Origin: Fragilariopsis cylindrus CCMP1102
Lineage: Eukaryota; Bacillariophyta; Bacillariophyceae; Bacillariales; Bacillariaceae
DNA: 55,284 nt
NCBI GenBank assembly: GCA_900095095.1
Contig: FMBT01000551.1
Span: 1 to 55,284 of the forward strand
Direction of reading: 5' to 3'
The notes under the pieces are model-generated. The model worked only from the letters and a program-made list of their open reading frames with translations, did no database searches and was not told the DNA's origin. A program made the translations under genes and the position numbers. Below, piece by piece: positions 34,281 through 46,559 of the stretch (position 1 is the first letter of the stretch; each line of letters starts with the position of its first letter).

Positions 34281-34636
34281 CTTCCTCCGTGCACCCCTAA
34301 AATCAACCGCGCTATCGTGTAAAAAATTAATATGCGCTAAAGCGCGATAAATCAACCACCTTTTAAGGTCTGTCGATGCTTGGAAAATAAAAAAAGGGTA
34401 GAACCTTATGGATGTTGATATATGAAATCTGTGTAGAATAATAGTTTAGATGGAACCATCAAATTTTGAAAAAAATGTTTATTGATAGAGTTGCACACAG
34501 TTGAATGATGAATAGTTTTACTAGTATTTGCTAGTTATTTTTTGGGCATTATTTAGTTTTTTGAGTGATAGCGTGTTAATAACAGGCTAAATTTTCAACC
34601 GATAGCGAGGTTGATTTTAGGGGTGCACGGAGGAAG
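34281..34636. mobile_element. Stowaway/mariner-like MITE, complete
   Basis: Ends are 37-bp inverted repeats: CTTCCTCCGTGCACCCCTAA at 34281 and its complement finishing at 34636, with one mismatch or so. They are flanked on both sides by TA, the target duplication of Tc1/mariner elements, and the tip resembles the Stowaway consensus (CTCCCTCCGT). The 355-bp interior is non-coding, with GCGCTAAAGCGCG palindromes. Confidence 0.9.
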
Positions 34637-35214
34637 TACAGTAGGTGAATATATTTTATTAGACATTGTTGAAAATTTTCAGTCCCACACAGCCTAAGAG
34701 AATTCTGAACGGCAGCCAACAACGAGCGCAGAGCCATGGTAACCCGGAAGTGCCTCGAGTCATTACTATTATTATTTTAATATTTATACAGTACTACGAC
34801 GCACGTACATACGGTCAGACGACATTTACTATTTGAAACCAACAGAAATCATTACGCACGGAGAATTAAATAAAAGAGACAAAAAAAAATCACGATTTGT
34901 TTGATTTTACCGTAGCCGATTAAACACAACACACAGCAAACACAATCCGGCACGGTACCTGTGAAGAAAAGAGGAGACACGCTGTCATTTTAATCACAAA
35001 ACACCCATCAAACAATCAATCCAATCAATTCCAATTCTACCCAGACAAAACAAAAAGCAAAAGCAAAAAACAAACCCAAACCAAAACCAAACCAAACCAC
35101 AAACATCAACATCAGCACAATTCACAATCAATATCAATATCAAATATTTCACAATTCATAGAAAAACAAAACAAACGTTACAAATACAGCATAATAAAAT
35201 AATCAACATACATC
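34637..35214. other. upstream region of the 35-kb gene
   Basis: A/C-rich leader from about 34990 to 35214 (AAACCAAACC, ATCAAT and CAAAAC repeats) is probably the 5' UTR. No gene. Confidence 0.4.
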
Positions 35215-36563
35215 ATGAGCACATCATCATCATCATCATCCTCATCATCATCATTTCGTCGAGTTACTGTGCAAGAATCATCATCAACGGATATAGTAGA
35301 ATTATCAGTTTCACTTCTAGTTGCTAAAACTCAATTTACTTTAGCTGTTCAAATTGCAATTGAGGCATTGATGAATAAATGTGGTTATTCAAGAGAACGT
35401 GCAACTACTGCATTATTAAAAGAATTAAATCGAAGCAGTAGTTCAAATAATAATACCAATACTGATAGTACTAATTATGTAGCAGGAAGTGGATGTAGAA
35501 GTGGAAGTGGAAGTGGGACGGCGTCTGCCAATGTCAATTTTAATAATGTCAATAATAATAATAATAATAATAAACCAACAGACGATGAGGTGCGTATCGT
35601 CGTGTACGGTTACCCATACTTGACAATTTTCTCTTTCTGATTTAATCTCATCTCGATCTCACCTCACCTCACCCTTTGCTTTTCCAATTTTTAATACTCT
35701 AGATTTTTGAGACCGTGAGGAAACATAGATTAGGTATCGAAGAAGCGAGTAGATTTGTATATGTCAATCGTGCTGTTAAAAGAGAATTAAATAATAACAA
35801 GAATAATATGAAGATAAAATAAAAACACTAGCACACATACAAATGCATACAACTGCAATGCAATCACACAACATGCAAATGCAGCAGAAGCAATCCATAG
35901 TTTGATCAAAAAGATATCATTAGATAATATTTTATATGAATCAGAAGACTCAGATTATGATGACGATTATGAAACATCGGTGTCAGTATCGGCATCGATC
36001 GGCATCGGCAACAAACAAGAATCATGAACCTAACATCGAACAGAAGAAGGAATTATTGATCCCTAATCCTGATAATAATATACCATCAACAACATCAAGA
36101 AAGTCACCACCACACACCATAATAAGAAAAGGGCGTTGTCATCATCATCATCATCATCGTCGTCGTCGTCCAACAAGAATGCCCGCAATAAGAAAATCCC
36201 ATCTCCTCGTAGTAAGCAAGCAAAACGAATTGCACTAATCACGTCGGTGGTGGTGGTGGTAGTCGATCCTTACGATCCAAGGTGAATCCAACCATCAATA
36301 ATAATAATAATAATAATAACAACAATAATAATACTATCCTCATCGGTCGTAAGCGATCGATTGAAGAGACTACATCCGACGACTCCACGGCAATGGCAAC
36401 AACCACCAATACTAATACGGCTGCTGAAGGGGATGTTAATGTTGATGGACCACCAGAGAAACGTCGAACAACTCGTGCTTCCAAGAGACTTCATCGGTCT
36501 ACTTCGTCATCATCATCATTATCATCATCGTCGCCACCATCATCTGAACAACAGCAGCGGTAG
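35215..36563 (+). CDS. Asn/Ser-rich protein with conserved N-terminal helical region; one intron and several apparent 1-nt deletions
   Basis: Exon 1 (35215-35589) has a Ser run, then ELSVSLLVAKTQFTLAVQIA and CGYSRERATTALLKELN. The intron 35590-35702 (donor GTGCGT, acceptor CTCTAG) joins IFETVRKHRLGIEEASRFVY. After that the text continues in changing frames: EAIHSLIKKISLDNILYESE (35890-35940), EPNIEQKKELLIPNPDNNIP, NKKIPSPRSKQAKRIALITS and finally a Gly/Asn-rich part with KRRTTRASKRLHR ending at 36561. Single added bases at A4 35816-35819, G3 36131-36133 and G2 near 36246 repair three breaks; the one near 35998 lies in a TCGGCA repeat and needs +2 or -1. The basic clusters suggest nuclear location. 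No family recognised. A shorter 164-residue product ending at 35818 is the alternative. Confidence 0.55.
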
Positions 36564-37616
36564 CAGCAGCATAGCGGTAGCAGTATTGGTGCCAACAATA
36601 ACATATCACTATCTTTCAAATACTTCGTCAATTGGAAGATGGGTTGAATGAATTCCTTTTAATCTAAAGAGTCGCGGAGTCAAGTCTCCTCTGTCTCAAA
36701 GGACTTCGGCACCTGCATGCCTACCAATTAAAAATCACAGATAAAAAGAAAATAATTATTTACACAACAACAAAATGATAATAATCACTTTCCTTTTCGA
36801 ATTTTGTCACACGTATAACATATTTTATTATCTTTTACATAATAAATATTAAATATATAATATAGTTTTTATTCCTTAATTCTTTACTACTACGCTACTA
36901 AATTACAATGCAATGCTCTCCCCTTCTCTATTATTAGACCTGCTGTACCTACCTACCCAATCAATCAGATCGCAGCTCTCTCCCTCGTCATTCGCAACTA
37001 CTAGCTACGCTGTACGTACCTAGAATGACCGTCCAATATGTATACACGCATGTCATGTGTGCTCGCTGACTCAACTAAGATTGATTCAGATTCATTGTTC
37101 GAAACAAATCCAACGTTTTTGGCTACTACCGTGCAGTGTGCTGCAAGACGAAATGATAGGTAATCGCCATTGCCCGTTATATACAGTACGGTAGATGATC
37201 ATGCACGTGGTATTTTACTCCACGGGATCTGGGATAGAAGCCGTTTCTGGTACGGGAAATGAATAATGACATGATACTGTACTTTTACTGTAGGCTACTA
37301 CTACTAAGCACTGTCACAATACTACTTTAAGAAGTGTGTGTGCGTATTTTTCTTTATAATTTTTCTTCTATATATATATATGCATAATATTATATTTCAA
37401 GTTTTTAAACATGTAACAATTTAACTAATAATAAGAGATGTAGGTTTTCACTTCGATTCGATTAGACTAGTGTTTTGTATACAGAAGCGGCACGTACCCC
37501 CACCACCTCAATAAAAAGTATTGGATATTTTTTAACAACGACAGATCAACCCTTCCGTGGGGTCATCATGTCTTTGAGGTCTTTTCTTTTCTTTTTTCTT
37601 CTCGCTGTTTTCCCTC
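36564..37616. other. convergent intergenic region
   Basis: AT-rich 3' flanks of two converging genes; TATATATA at 37370-37382. No gene found. Confidence 0.5.
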
Positions 37617-38685
37617 TTATGGTTGCTGTTGAGGAGCAACAGGTTTGACAGGATCAGATGGATGTTGTGAGTATTCAGCATTGACGTAGTCTTCATCATC
37701 AACGTCAGCTGGTTTACTTGCAAGTGTACCCCATAAGTCACGATTTTTAGATGGATGTGGTGTATTAACAAGTAACCAACCAGCCAACCAAAAGTGTGCG
37801 GCTAATGCAGGAATTAACAGTAACCAAGTAATAAGACCATCGTATCCAGGCCAGAATAGGAATAGACATGAGTTAAGAACATATCCACCTCCTGCCAAGC
37901 ACATTGTGTATCCCATGTATCGTGGGAAGACACCCCATAAAACAATGGTAAAACCTAACATAAACATGTATACACCACCAAAGACTGTACGGGTAGTAGT
38001 AGGTAAGGGTAGGTAGGCATGTTAGTTAAAGGAAACGACAGTAAAAAGAGTTGTTAGCACGGAATATCGTATTCCATAGATCAAAACGACAACAAAAGTA
38101 TAAACTTCTTGTAAATGAAAAGAACGTACCTTGTGATAAGTAATGTCCATATTGATTAATCATCAAAAGCATAAATGAAATTTGTGTTCCAATTGGTGGC
38201 ATATTGTCACTGTAGAAATACTTTTGAATTACTTCCGCAATAGGAAGGTTATCATCCAATAATAATCCTGCTGCAATTAAAAAGATTAAATTGGCAGCAG
38301 AAACAGCTTGTTGCACTATCTTGAAGGTACATAATGTAACAGCAGTTGCGGGATTCACACCAGCTCCCACTAAGATTAAACCAAGTGTAACACCAATAAC
38401 AATATCCAATAAGCATACTACTAAGTCAAAAAAGATACCAATTTTGAATGCCGCCATACTTTCTGTGATCGAGTAGGCAGTCTTTTCAGGTTGTTGCCAT
38501 TCAATTAATACCCATCGTATAGCAATTGTGGTATAAATTGTACATAGTATACTAATTACAGTAAGGATTCCTGTACTGAGTGCAGCACGTCGAAGACGTT
38601 TCCCACGAGCGGCAAGTTTATCACATTCTTCTTGATAGCGGGCCTCTTCTTCCGACATTTGATTGTATTGCTGTTGTTGCGACAT
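37617..38685 (-). CDS. DUF4386-like multi-span membrane protein
   Basis: Exons 38685-38130 and 37984-37617 with intron donor GTACGT and acceptor CCCGTACAG, giving 307 residues, all in frame. A cytoplasmic Gln/Glu-rich start (MSQQQQYNQMSEEEARYQEE) is followed by about seven hydrophobic helices. The last third, FPRYMGYTMCLAGGGYVLNS followed by a helix pair and AHFWLAGWLL, fits the DUF4386 pattern (loop with PR..G, then Gly-rich helix and a final WLL). Bacterial DUF4386 proteins are uncharacterised integral membrane proteins, so no function can be given. The C-terminal tail is acidic then Pro/Gln-rich. Confidence 0.65.
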
Positions 38686-40446
38686 GGTTCTTGTTTGTCT
38701 TCCTAAGATAATAGATAGTTCAACAAAAAGCTCAATGAGTAGAAGTTTGTGAAGGTATGTGAAATAATCTATTTTCTTTGCTTAAGTTTATTGCGTCTGC
38801 TGTTATCGCTTTTATTGCGTCTGCTAAGGTTTTTGGATTGGGAACTGCACCTCCGAGGGCGATTTCGACTCACAATATTACGTATGATGTGGAGTGTCGT
38901 CATCCTCCCTTTAATTAAGTTTAAAAATCGCATGTGATTGATCGCAGATCGCCAGAATCTACAAAAAAGCACATAATACACTCATTACTTGGCGAGAATT
39001 CACTAATTCTTATCGGATAGATTTTCGCGATGGATCGACTGCACGTGAATCTTCATTATGGCGCACAAAAAATATATATTTTAAACTCGAGATCGCGACT
39101 GAACCATTCAAACTATTATATGTCACGGGACTCACTCTCTTTTACAAATCAAGGATGTCAGTTGTCTACTGTACCTAGTAATTGTTGGACTTGATACCAC
39201 CTACCTGCCGCTGCTGCTGTTGCTGTTGCTGTATCTGATTCGTGTTGTCACATATATGAACAGTAGCTAGATTGTTGGTTGAATTGAAGATCTTACACTG
39301 TGTGATGGAATTCTTTTTTTTTCTTATGTAAGGCCAATATAATAATAAGATGGACAAAAGATGAAGTGAGTAATGTGTGATGGATTTCTCTCTGATAGAT
39401 AGATGTGTACACTACTTTATACATACAATTTATCATTCAACGTCCTCTTGCTTTGTGTTACTATTATTTTACACCATTGTCATTAATAATCATGGTTGTT
39501 ATCTCTCTGTGGTGTGAGATGTCTAGTCTAGCTTGTCTGCCTGGGAACATTGATTTGTTTTTGTCCACTAGCAGTCCTCCTTCAGAGCAGTAAGTATTAC
39601 ACACCTACTGTGTCCACTGAAGACTTCCCACTTCTCCTCTTCATTAAAAAATTCAAGCCGAATAATATGTAGGGTAGCTCTCAGTTAGTAGGACTAATGA
39701 TTTGAAAGATGTAGTGTACACCATGAACCACAAAAACTTAAAACAACTTCAGCACCGTTGCTGCTCACTTGGCATTAGTTCATACAATCAGTAGTTATAT
39801 CAGCATGCTTGCTGCAGTATATTTGACCATTAGCATCTTCAGGAAGAGACTACAATTATGCTATGAGATTCAGCTGCATCACTCTAAATCAGGTATCTTT
39901 TATTGCAACATTTGAGGTAATTGTATTTGTATCAGAGACTGGGTGATAGCAGTAGTACCAATCAAATACAAATTTGATGCAAAGTAGTCGTATAGTGTGT
40001 GTGTGCGCAACATAACAAATCTCTGGACACGGATGACAAACAGCGCTTGCTTGAAGGAGAAGGAGACCATGATGATGTTAGTAGGCTTGCGTTGCGTGTA
40101 TTGGTGTTGCTGAACTTGATGGAGAAACCTTTCTGGTAAGGTTGAATTGCACTTTATTTCGAATGAGAATTATGTGCCGTAAAAAAAAGAGAAGATAGAG
40201 AGATGTATTCGTAGTTCTTGCACACCAAACTGTTCTCGCACGCAAGTAGCACGATCGAACTAGCTAGAATAAACGTGGCAGATTGGCTCGCGATCTAAGA
40301 AAAATTATTGAAATCAAAAATTCTTATTTTTATGTCAGGAGGCGATACAAAACATTATGGCATCACCGAAGGTATCTAATGGTATTTATCCGAGATTTTA
40401 CTGGAGTTTTCCGTCGAAGGGGACTGTTCTTTAATTAGCCATGCTT
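38686..40446. other. long intergenic stretch
   Basis: No convincing gene. A minus-strand stretch at 39357-39213 with a Gln run ends at a good donor (CGGCAG/GTAGGTGG), and 38959-38769 follows an acceptor-like TTTTTTGTAG, so a small spliced minus-strand transcript is conceivable but not supported by any motif. Confidence 0.35.
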
Positions 40447-40640
40447 ACTTCCTCCGTGCAACGCTTAATTCACCCGCGCTATCGTTTGAAAATTTAGCGT
40501 GTGTGAAAAGCACGCTAAAACCTTAAAATATTTAGATCTACTCACAAAATAGAGGGTTAAAGTCACAAGTTTCCCTCATCCTCCTTGCAAATTTCAATTA
40601 TCGATTGAAAATTAACAAGCGCTAAAGCACGCTCAAATAA
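40447..40640. mobile_element. truncated copy of the Stowaway-like MITE
   Basis: TACTTCCTCCGTGCA and CACCCGCGCTATCG at 40445-40484 match the left end of the element at 34281, and internal GCGCTAAAGCACGC recurs at about 40619. The right inverted repeat is not found, so the copy is broken or highly diverged. Confidence 0.6.
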
Positions 40641-40984
40641 AAAAAAATGAAATATTTGAATATTTGGCTTGTCATCCTCTCTCTCACCGTGTTAAACTAT
40701 ATGGCTTATATCAAAAAAAATATTGTACTTCAAGTACGGTGATCTTTGGAGTAAAATTGCTTTTACGTATAATTACTAGTAGTAGAGCGCATAAAAAAAG
40801 TCTCTCTTTCCTTCTCTCTCTCTTGTCAAAACCAGCTTTTGTGCTTTTGATGTGCTTCGCAAGTAATAAGTAGCAAGTGAAGATTTTTTGTTTCGTCAAA
40901 ATTCAATAATCATAATAATTAATCTGAATTCGAACAATTCTTCGAAATTCTGAGATCGAATACGGGGAAAAAAGAAAAAAATAT

Positions 40985-41764
40985 ATGGAAATGGATACTA
41001 TAGAAATGGATATTGAAACAGAAACAGACAACAACGATTCGAACAATGATGATGATGCGGAGAGAAGCCACCTGATTCATTTTTTATTGTTGCTCGTTTC
41101 ATCCTACGTATCTCTATTTTTGGCAGCTACGTACCCTGACAATATGTTCTGGAATGCAACATTTTACATTGTTGCTTTATATTCTATTTATTTTGTTTGC
41201 TGTCAATCCAATGAACAGAAGAATCAGAAGAATCTTCTAATATATGGTGTTAATTATATGGTTGTATTATTGTTGAATTTTATTATTATGATCGTACTTC
41301 AGAAGTAGTACACGTGTATCAACGGCAACAAACAACAGGAGTATGAAAATAATGAGGAAAAGGACAATGATATTAGCGATGAAGTTGATGATAATCGCAC
41401 ATCATTAATATCGCCACAATCAGCATTAGCATCAACATCAGTATCAGCTACTGCTGCTACTGCTTCGCCATTAATAAATACTAGTAGTAATATTATCCGT
41501 GTGCCCAAAACTTTTGGACTGCTCAATCCGTTGATTGTTCTTTCAGAATACTTATATATGACTAGACTAATAATCGATGTAAGTATTGTACAAGTAAGTA
41601 GTGTACGAATACCATAGTAAATATTGTTGAATAAAATTTCGTTTTATTTTACAAACAGATAAACAAATGTATGCATTTTTCATGCTATTATGTATCAAAA
41701 AACATTTTGATCCCAGGTTTTCATTGCAGTGGTAGCAGAGAGCATATGTAGACGATTGATTTGA
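40985..41764 (+). CDS. small membrane protein, one intron, in-frame TAG
   Basis: Exon 1 begins MEMDTIEMDIETETDN (acidic), then three hydrophobic segments ending at LNFIIMIVLQK. An in-frame TAG at 41306-41308 follows, but the same frame stays open for another 270 bases: EEKDNDISDEVDDN, a Ser/Ala/Thr linker and FGLLNPLIVLSEYLYMTRLI. It then ends at a consensus donor (GAT/GTAAGT, 41579) and joins exon 2 at 41717 (acceptor TTGATCCCAG) reading VFIAVVAESICRRLI, stop at 41762. The composition on both sides of the TAG is protein-like, so the gene probably spans it. Without readthrough the product is 107 residues. No family recognised. Confidence 0.5.
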
Positions 41765-41856
41765 TGTGATTTCCCAAAGTACAGTGTAAGTTTAATTTCG
41801 ATAATAATGGACGAGCGAAGGAACGTTATGTATTCATGAGTATCATAATACCATCG

Positions 41857-44440
41857 TTACATCTTGTAATTGAATTGGAGTACGTGGGATCCTCCACTAG
41901 TGGACAGTTGATCATCGACTGTAATATTAGGATTATTATTCATGCCACCACCACAACCTGCTGCTAACTTCGACAATAGCTCTCTTCTTGAAATAGCGTC
42001 CAAGCCGTTACCACTCATATCCATATCCGATTGAATTGCTCCTCCTCCGACAACACCACCCACACCACCAGCTGAATTGGAAGAATTATTGGGATTAAAT
42101 TCACCAAAGAAAGAAGCATCGGGTGACGATGATGATTTCATATTGTTACCGTTGCCGTAGCTGTTGTTATTATTGTTTTGCTGTTTAGCCATCTGAGTTA
42201 GCTCCTTGGACTCACGTAGCATATCAATAGCTTGTTTTTCTTTTTGGGCTGCACTTAGTAACAACCTTCTTCGTTGTAATGATTCAATCATGGCAGCTTC
42301 CTCCATATTGGAAACACCACCGCCTCCTCCTCCTCCACCACCGGAGGGAGAAGACATCATTCCTAAAAGGGAGGAATCGATACCACCCCCACCACCAGAA
42401 GAAGAAGCACCATTACCTCCGCCACTTCTAGCAAGATCGGCTCGCAATCGATTGATGGTCATCATTTCTTCAAGATCCCTGTTATATCCATTGGATGACA
42501 AACCACCGACACCACCAACACCACTCATATTTCCCATTCCCATTCCATTCATAGTACCACCCATGGCACTCATTAGACCCGATGAATTATTTCTACCGGA
42601 TGAATTATTATTACCACCACCAGAACCTCCTCCCATATTATTCATGTTCATCATTGGATTCATATTCATGATTCCATTCATGCTCATATTCGTGTTGATG
42701 GGGTTCATGTTGTTCATGTTGTTCATATTGTTCATATTATTCATGTTCATAGTGGCAAGTGCCAAATCGTTTGGTCCCATTTGCATTCCTCCCATGCCTT
42801 CGAGATTCATATTCATGCCATTCATAGCATTCATTCCGTTCATGCCATTCATCATATTATTCATGTTCATGTTCATGCCATTCATATTCATATTCATACC
42901 ATTCATATTCATTCCGTTCACGAGGGCCGTTTTATTAAACATATTAGAAGCGTTGTTCATAGCGTTCGCTTGCTGTTGCTGTTGTTGACCAGCTTTGTTC
43001 TTCGTGCGTCGTTTTTGTAATGATTGTGGCTGACGTTTCCCACAGCGGAGTTTCTTTCCAAGTTCCGTTGCAGCCTTTCGGATTGCATGGCCTATTTATA
43101 TATATTATTACAGTAGAGGAGATGGAATGATGAGTAAATTAAGTTGAATGAATTTAGAATTCACAATCACACGAAGTAGTATTGTATATACCGATACGAG
43201 ATAGACCATAAACAATAATGATCATAATAATAGTATAAAACGTACCGACTTTATCACGAGCCTTTTCATCACCAACTTCAAACCAACGATTTGAATAGAA
43301 GTCCTTTTTAATAAAACCTCCTCCTGGACTTCTATTACGAACTTCTGCAACAATTTTTGCAATAACTTCCGACTTTTGATATTTTGTATTAACATTTAGA
43401 TATGTTGTTGCATACTCGTTAATCATTTGACGGAATTTTTCATTACCAGCTGTTATGAGCAAAAGAGAGAATGAATGGAGCATTATAGAATATTGTTAGA
43501 TCCCAAAAAAAAGTTATCAATTCGAATCGATTCGTATATAAATACGGGAATAACAAAATACGATTTGTTTGTCTGCCTGTCTCTTAATAGAACTTACGGT
43601 GGGAATGCTGTGTTATGGAATGTAATCCAAATCAGAAACAAAACAGGAAGGAAGGAAGGAAAACAAAAGTGTTCGTTAGAGACATTTACTCGATACACAA
43701 ACGCACACACACACACACACACACACGTACACACGCACACACGTACACAACCAATTCGATACAAGATAGAGATAAGATTAAACTAAACTCTTACTTACAT
43801 TTTGCCTTGCCCAACTACAGATAACATCTTCATCATTTGGTTTGTACCCTTCCTCTAGCATTGTGTAATCATCAGCAGATGTCATTCGTGGTGGTTTTTT
43901 GGTTGCATCACCGAATACGACTGGTATTTCTTCTGATGTTTCTGTTTCTTTTCCTTCTTGCTGCACAACAACAACAACATCTGCATCATCCTGTTGTTGT
44001 CGTTGTTGTTGTTGATCGTTGTTGATCATCTTGATGTTTTCCTCCTTCTCGTTCTTGATTATCTTGGTGTCAACTTTAATATTTGTGTTTTCATTATCTG
44101 ATGCGTCTGTTTCATCGGAAGAAATTGCAGTGTTGTCGTTGTTGTTGCTGTTGTCATCATCATTAGTATTTCTTTGTTTCTTGTTAACTACTACGATTTC
44201 GTTTTTTTCAGACCCTTTCTTCACTTGAGCAGATTTTTTGACATCATCAAGATCATCGCCATCGCCATCGCTTTTCTTGTCATTTTTGATCTCATCCTTG
44301 TTAGACTCTAAGGACGAAGGAGGAACAAAAGGAACGGCCTTTTCGCTCTTATTCATAGGAGGATGAGGAGGAAGAGGAATGACTTTTTCACTCTTCTTGA
44401 TAGGAGCAGAAGAAGTAGAAGAATCCATTGTCATAATCAT
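41857..44440 (-). CDS. DUF6824-domain protein, four exons with a 10-nt microexon
   Basis: Exons: 44440-43799, 43607-43598 (10 nt), 43449-43246 and 43091-41857; total 696 residues, fully in frame. The DUF6824 domain spans the first junctions: KPNDEDVICSWARQN, then HSHP from the microexon, then GNEKFRQMINEYATTYLNVN, KSEVIAKIVAEVR, PGGGFIK and RWFEVGDEKARDKVGHAIRK. The family is found mainly in diatoms, often as DVxCGRG...HxGN...; its role is unknown, though basic and Gln-rich flanks suggest a nuclear regulator. The N-terminal 190 residues are charged and low-complexity. The C-terminal 370 residues consist of a Met-Asn-Gly repeat (MNGMNMNMN) and Gly/Asn linkers around one helical block (NMEEAAMIESLQRRRLLLSA). 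Skipping the microexon would destroy the HxGN motif and the frame. Confidence 0.88.
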
Positions 44441-44829
44441 TGCACAGTACGCGGGTAAAACTCAAATCAATGGGGACAAAGTTTGTAGTGTGTTGATGCT
44501 TCCTTCGTTAGTGAAATAAAAGTTGCTGGACTTGTATTGTAAGAGGAGATCTTGTGTATTTCTTTTTAAGCAAAGAGTGAGAGAGCGGTTTATCGTTGTT
44601 CGGTACGATTGAGAGAGAAGCATTCGTTTTAACGATTACCAGCGACCAAGAAGAAGATATTGTTAGTTAGATCAAATTAGTATTAGAATTCGAATTAGAA
44701 TTGAATAGGCAATATAGACGCGATGTTTTCTTCTTTTTCTCGCACTAGACACACACTGCGACAGATTAATAAACATCCAAAAGAGACACTCGAGAGAGAC
44801 ATAAACATCCGAAAGAAAAACGCAGAAGG

Positions 44830-44884
<55 letters not shown>

Positions 44885-46559
44885 TCGACACTACGCTACG
44901 CTCGAGGGTAGATATTCCACACAATCCGAAAAGACACACACACACACACACACACACACAAGCGACAAAATACAACTCAAAACACACATGTACACGCATA
45001 TAAACGCATATACACGCATACAAAAACAAACATACACAGATACAGATACATAGATACCCAAGATACACATAATCACATAATCGATATAAACTTACGGTTT
45101 GGAAGACAGTCGCGGTGTAGGAAAATAGAAGATGCGGTTACAAGTAAGGTAAGGTAGTGTAGATAGTGTTTCACGTGAGTTTTTTTGTTTTTGTTTTGTG
45201 GCACATAAATTAATTTTGTGAAGTCGGATTGACAAGAAAACCTGTGATATTTACCTTTTTTTTCTAGTGTTGTACGTGAAATGGGCAGCGATATATTTTT
45301 TGAACGTACGTATCACAACAGTTTTCACGTACAAAGAAATTAATTTTGTACACGTTGTTTGGCCAGTTAGAAATACCGTATTACAGTACTGCTTTTTTAT
45401 CATGCGTTGAGCGCATGTACGAATACTAGCCAGTAGTACGCATGATCACGAGAATGGTGAATGTAACAAAAATAATAATTGACTGATAATAATAGTACGA
45501 AAATACTTAAATAGGTCGATTACAGTTAAACACGATCGTACATATAGGAATAAATGATAAAAATCCAAAGCTTCTTTTTGAGCAGAGCTTAAAGAATCAG
45601 TCAATTAAACAAATAATAATAGGAAGAATGTAAAATCGACGAAGCAACTTCTCGAGCACAATAAACAAGAGGAACTTCAATCACTACCATGCCATAAGTA
45701 ATTCTTCGTTTTAAAACTGACACGTACAGTATTATCAAAAGGGCGCATACAGTTTCTACAACACCGATAATCTTGCATACAGTATAATATAGAAACCTCC
45801 ACGGGCTATTCTTTCTTTCCTCCAAGTTATTCTTATGCGGGACTAGCTGTTACACTGTTTCAGTACAAAATACAATGATGTACGGCACGACTCATTATTA
45901 TTTGAATCTTAATATTATTATTCATAATTATTAGTACAGTAGTTTGTTTTACATAAAAGAACGTTATGTATGTGTATCAGCTTGGAGAAGAGATCAGGTA
46001 CTCGTCGCGTGGACTGGATTAATGATTAAGTAAGAAGAAAGAATTCATTAAGTATAACTGTACTACTAAAGAATATTGCGTCAGCATGAGCAGAGAATAC
46101 ACAGCTTTGTATAAAAACTTTGTTTTTTGGAATGTTCCATTGATTTTTAAATACCTTAAGTCACAACATCAATAATTCGACCAGCGTTATTTATTTATCA
46201 TCAATTGTGAAATCTAAGTTGGAAAAGAATCGAATTTGTCAACAACTTTTACGTGGCGAATGGGCGGACTTTTTGAAGAAATCTAAAAGCGTTCAATTCA
46301 TTGCAACCATGAAATGGATTTTAAAAAATGAGACGCATTACATAATACATTAATAGACGGACTGAAATAACGTATTTGCTTGCATCACTATAAGAATAAT
46401 CCAGGTCCCGTGTAATTGATCAATCCACTTATCGCAAACAAACAAAAAATGATGGAAATAATGTTTGACTACAATACGTATCTTGGCTTTTTATCATCCA
46501 AATCAATTGTCAGTCGTTTGTATTTCTTATTTCTGCTACCTCCAATATTGATTTTGCTT
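44441..46559. other. intergenic region with GA and CA microsatellites; one possible exon
   Basis: GA repeat at 44831-44882 and CA repeat at 44934-44960. A minus-strand frame at 45840-45601 follows an acceptor-like GTAACAG and encodes a hydrophobic helix (CALLIILYVSVL). It could be the last exon of an unrecognised gene, but no upstream exon was identified. Confidence 0.35.
44831..44882. repeat. (GA)n microsatellite
   Basis: About 25 uninterrupted GA units, followed at 44934-44960 by about 13 CA units. Confidence 0.95.

Noticed and set aside
42206-42988. 260-codon plus-strand frame rich in Phe, Ile, Met and Pro
   Set aside because: Antisense shadow of the Met-Asn-Gly repeat of the DUF6824 gene.
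44672-45076. Leu/Ser- and Cys/Val-rich frames
   Set aside because: Translations of GA and CA microsatellites.
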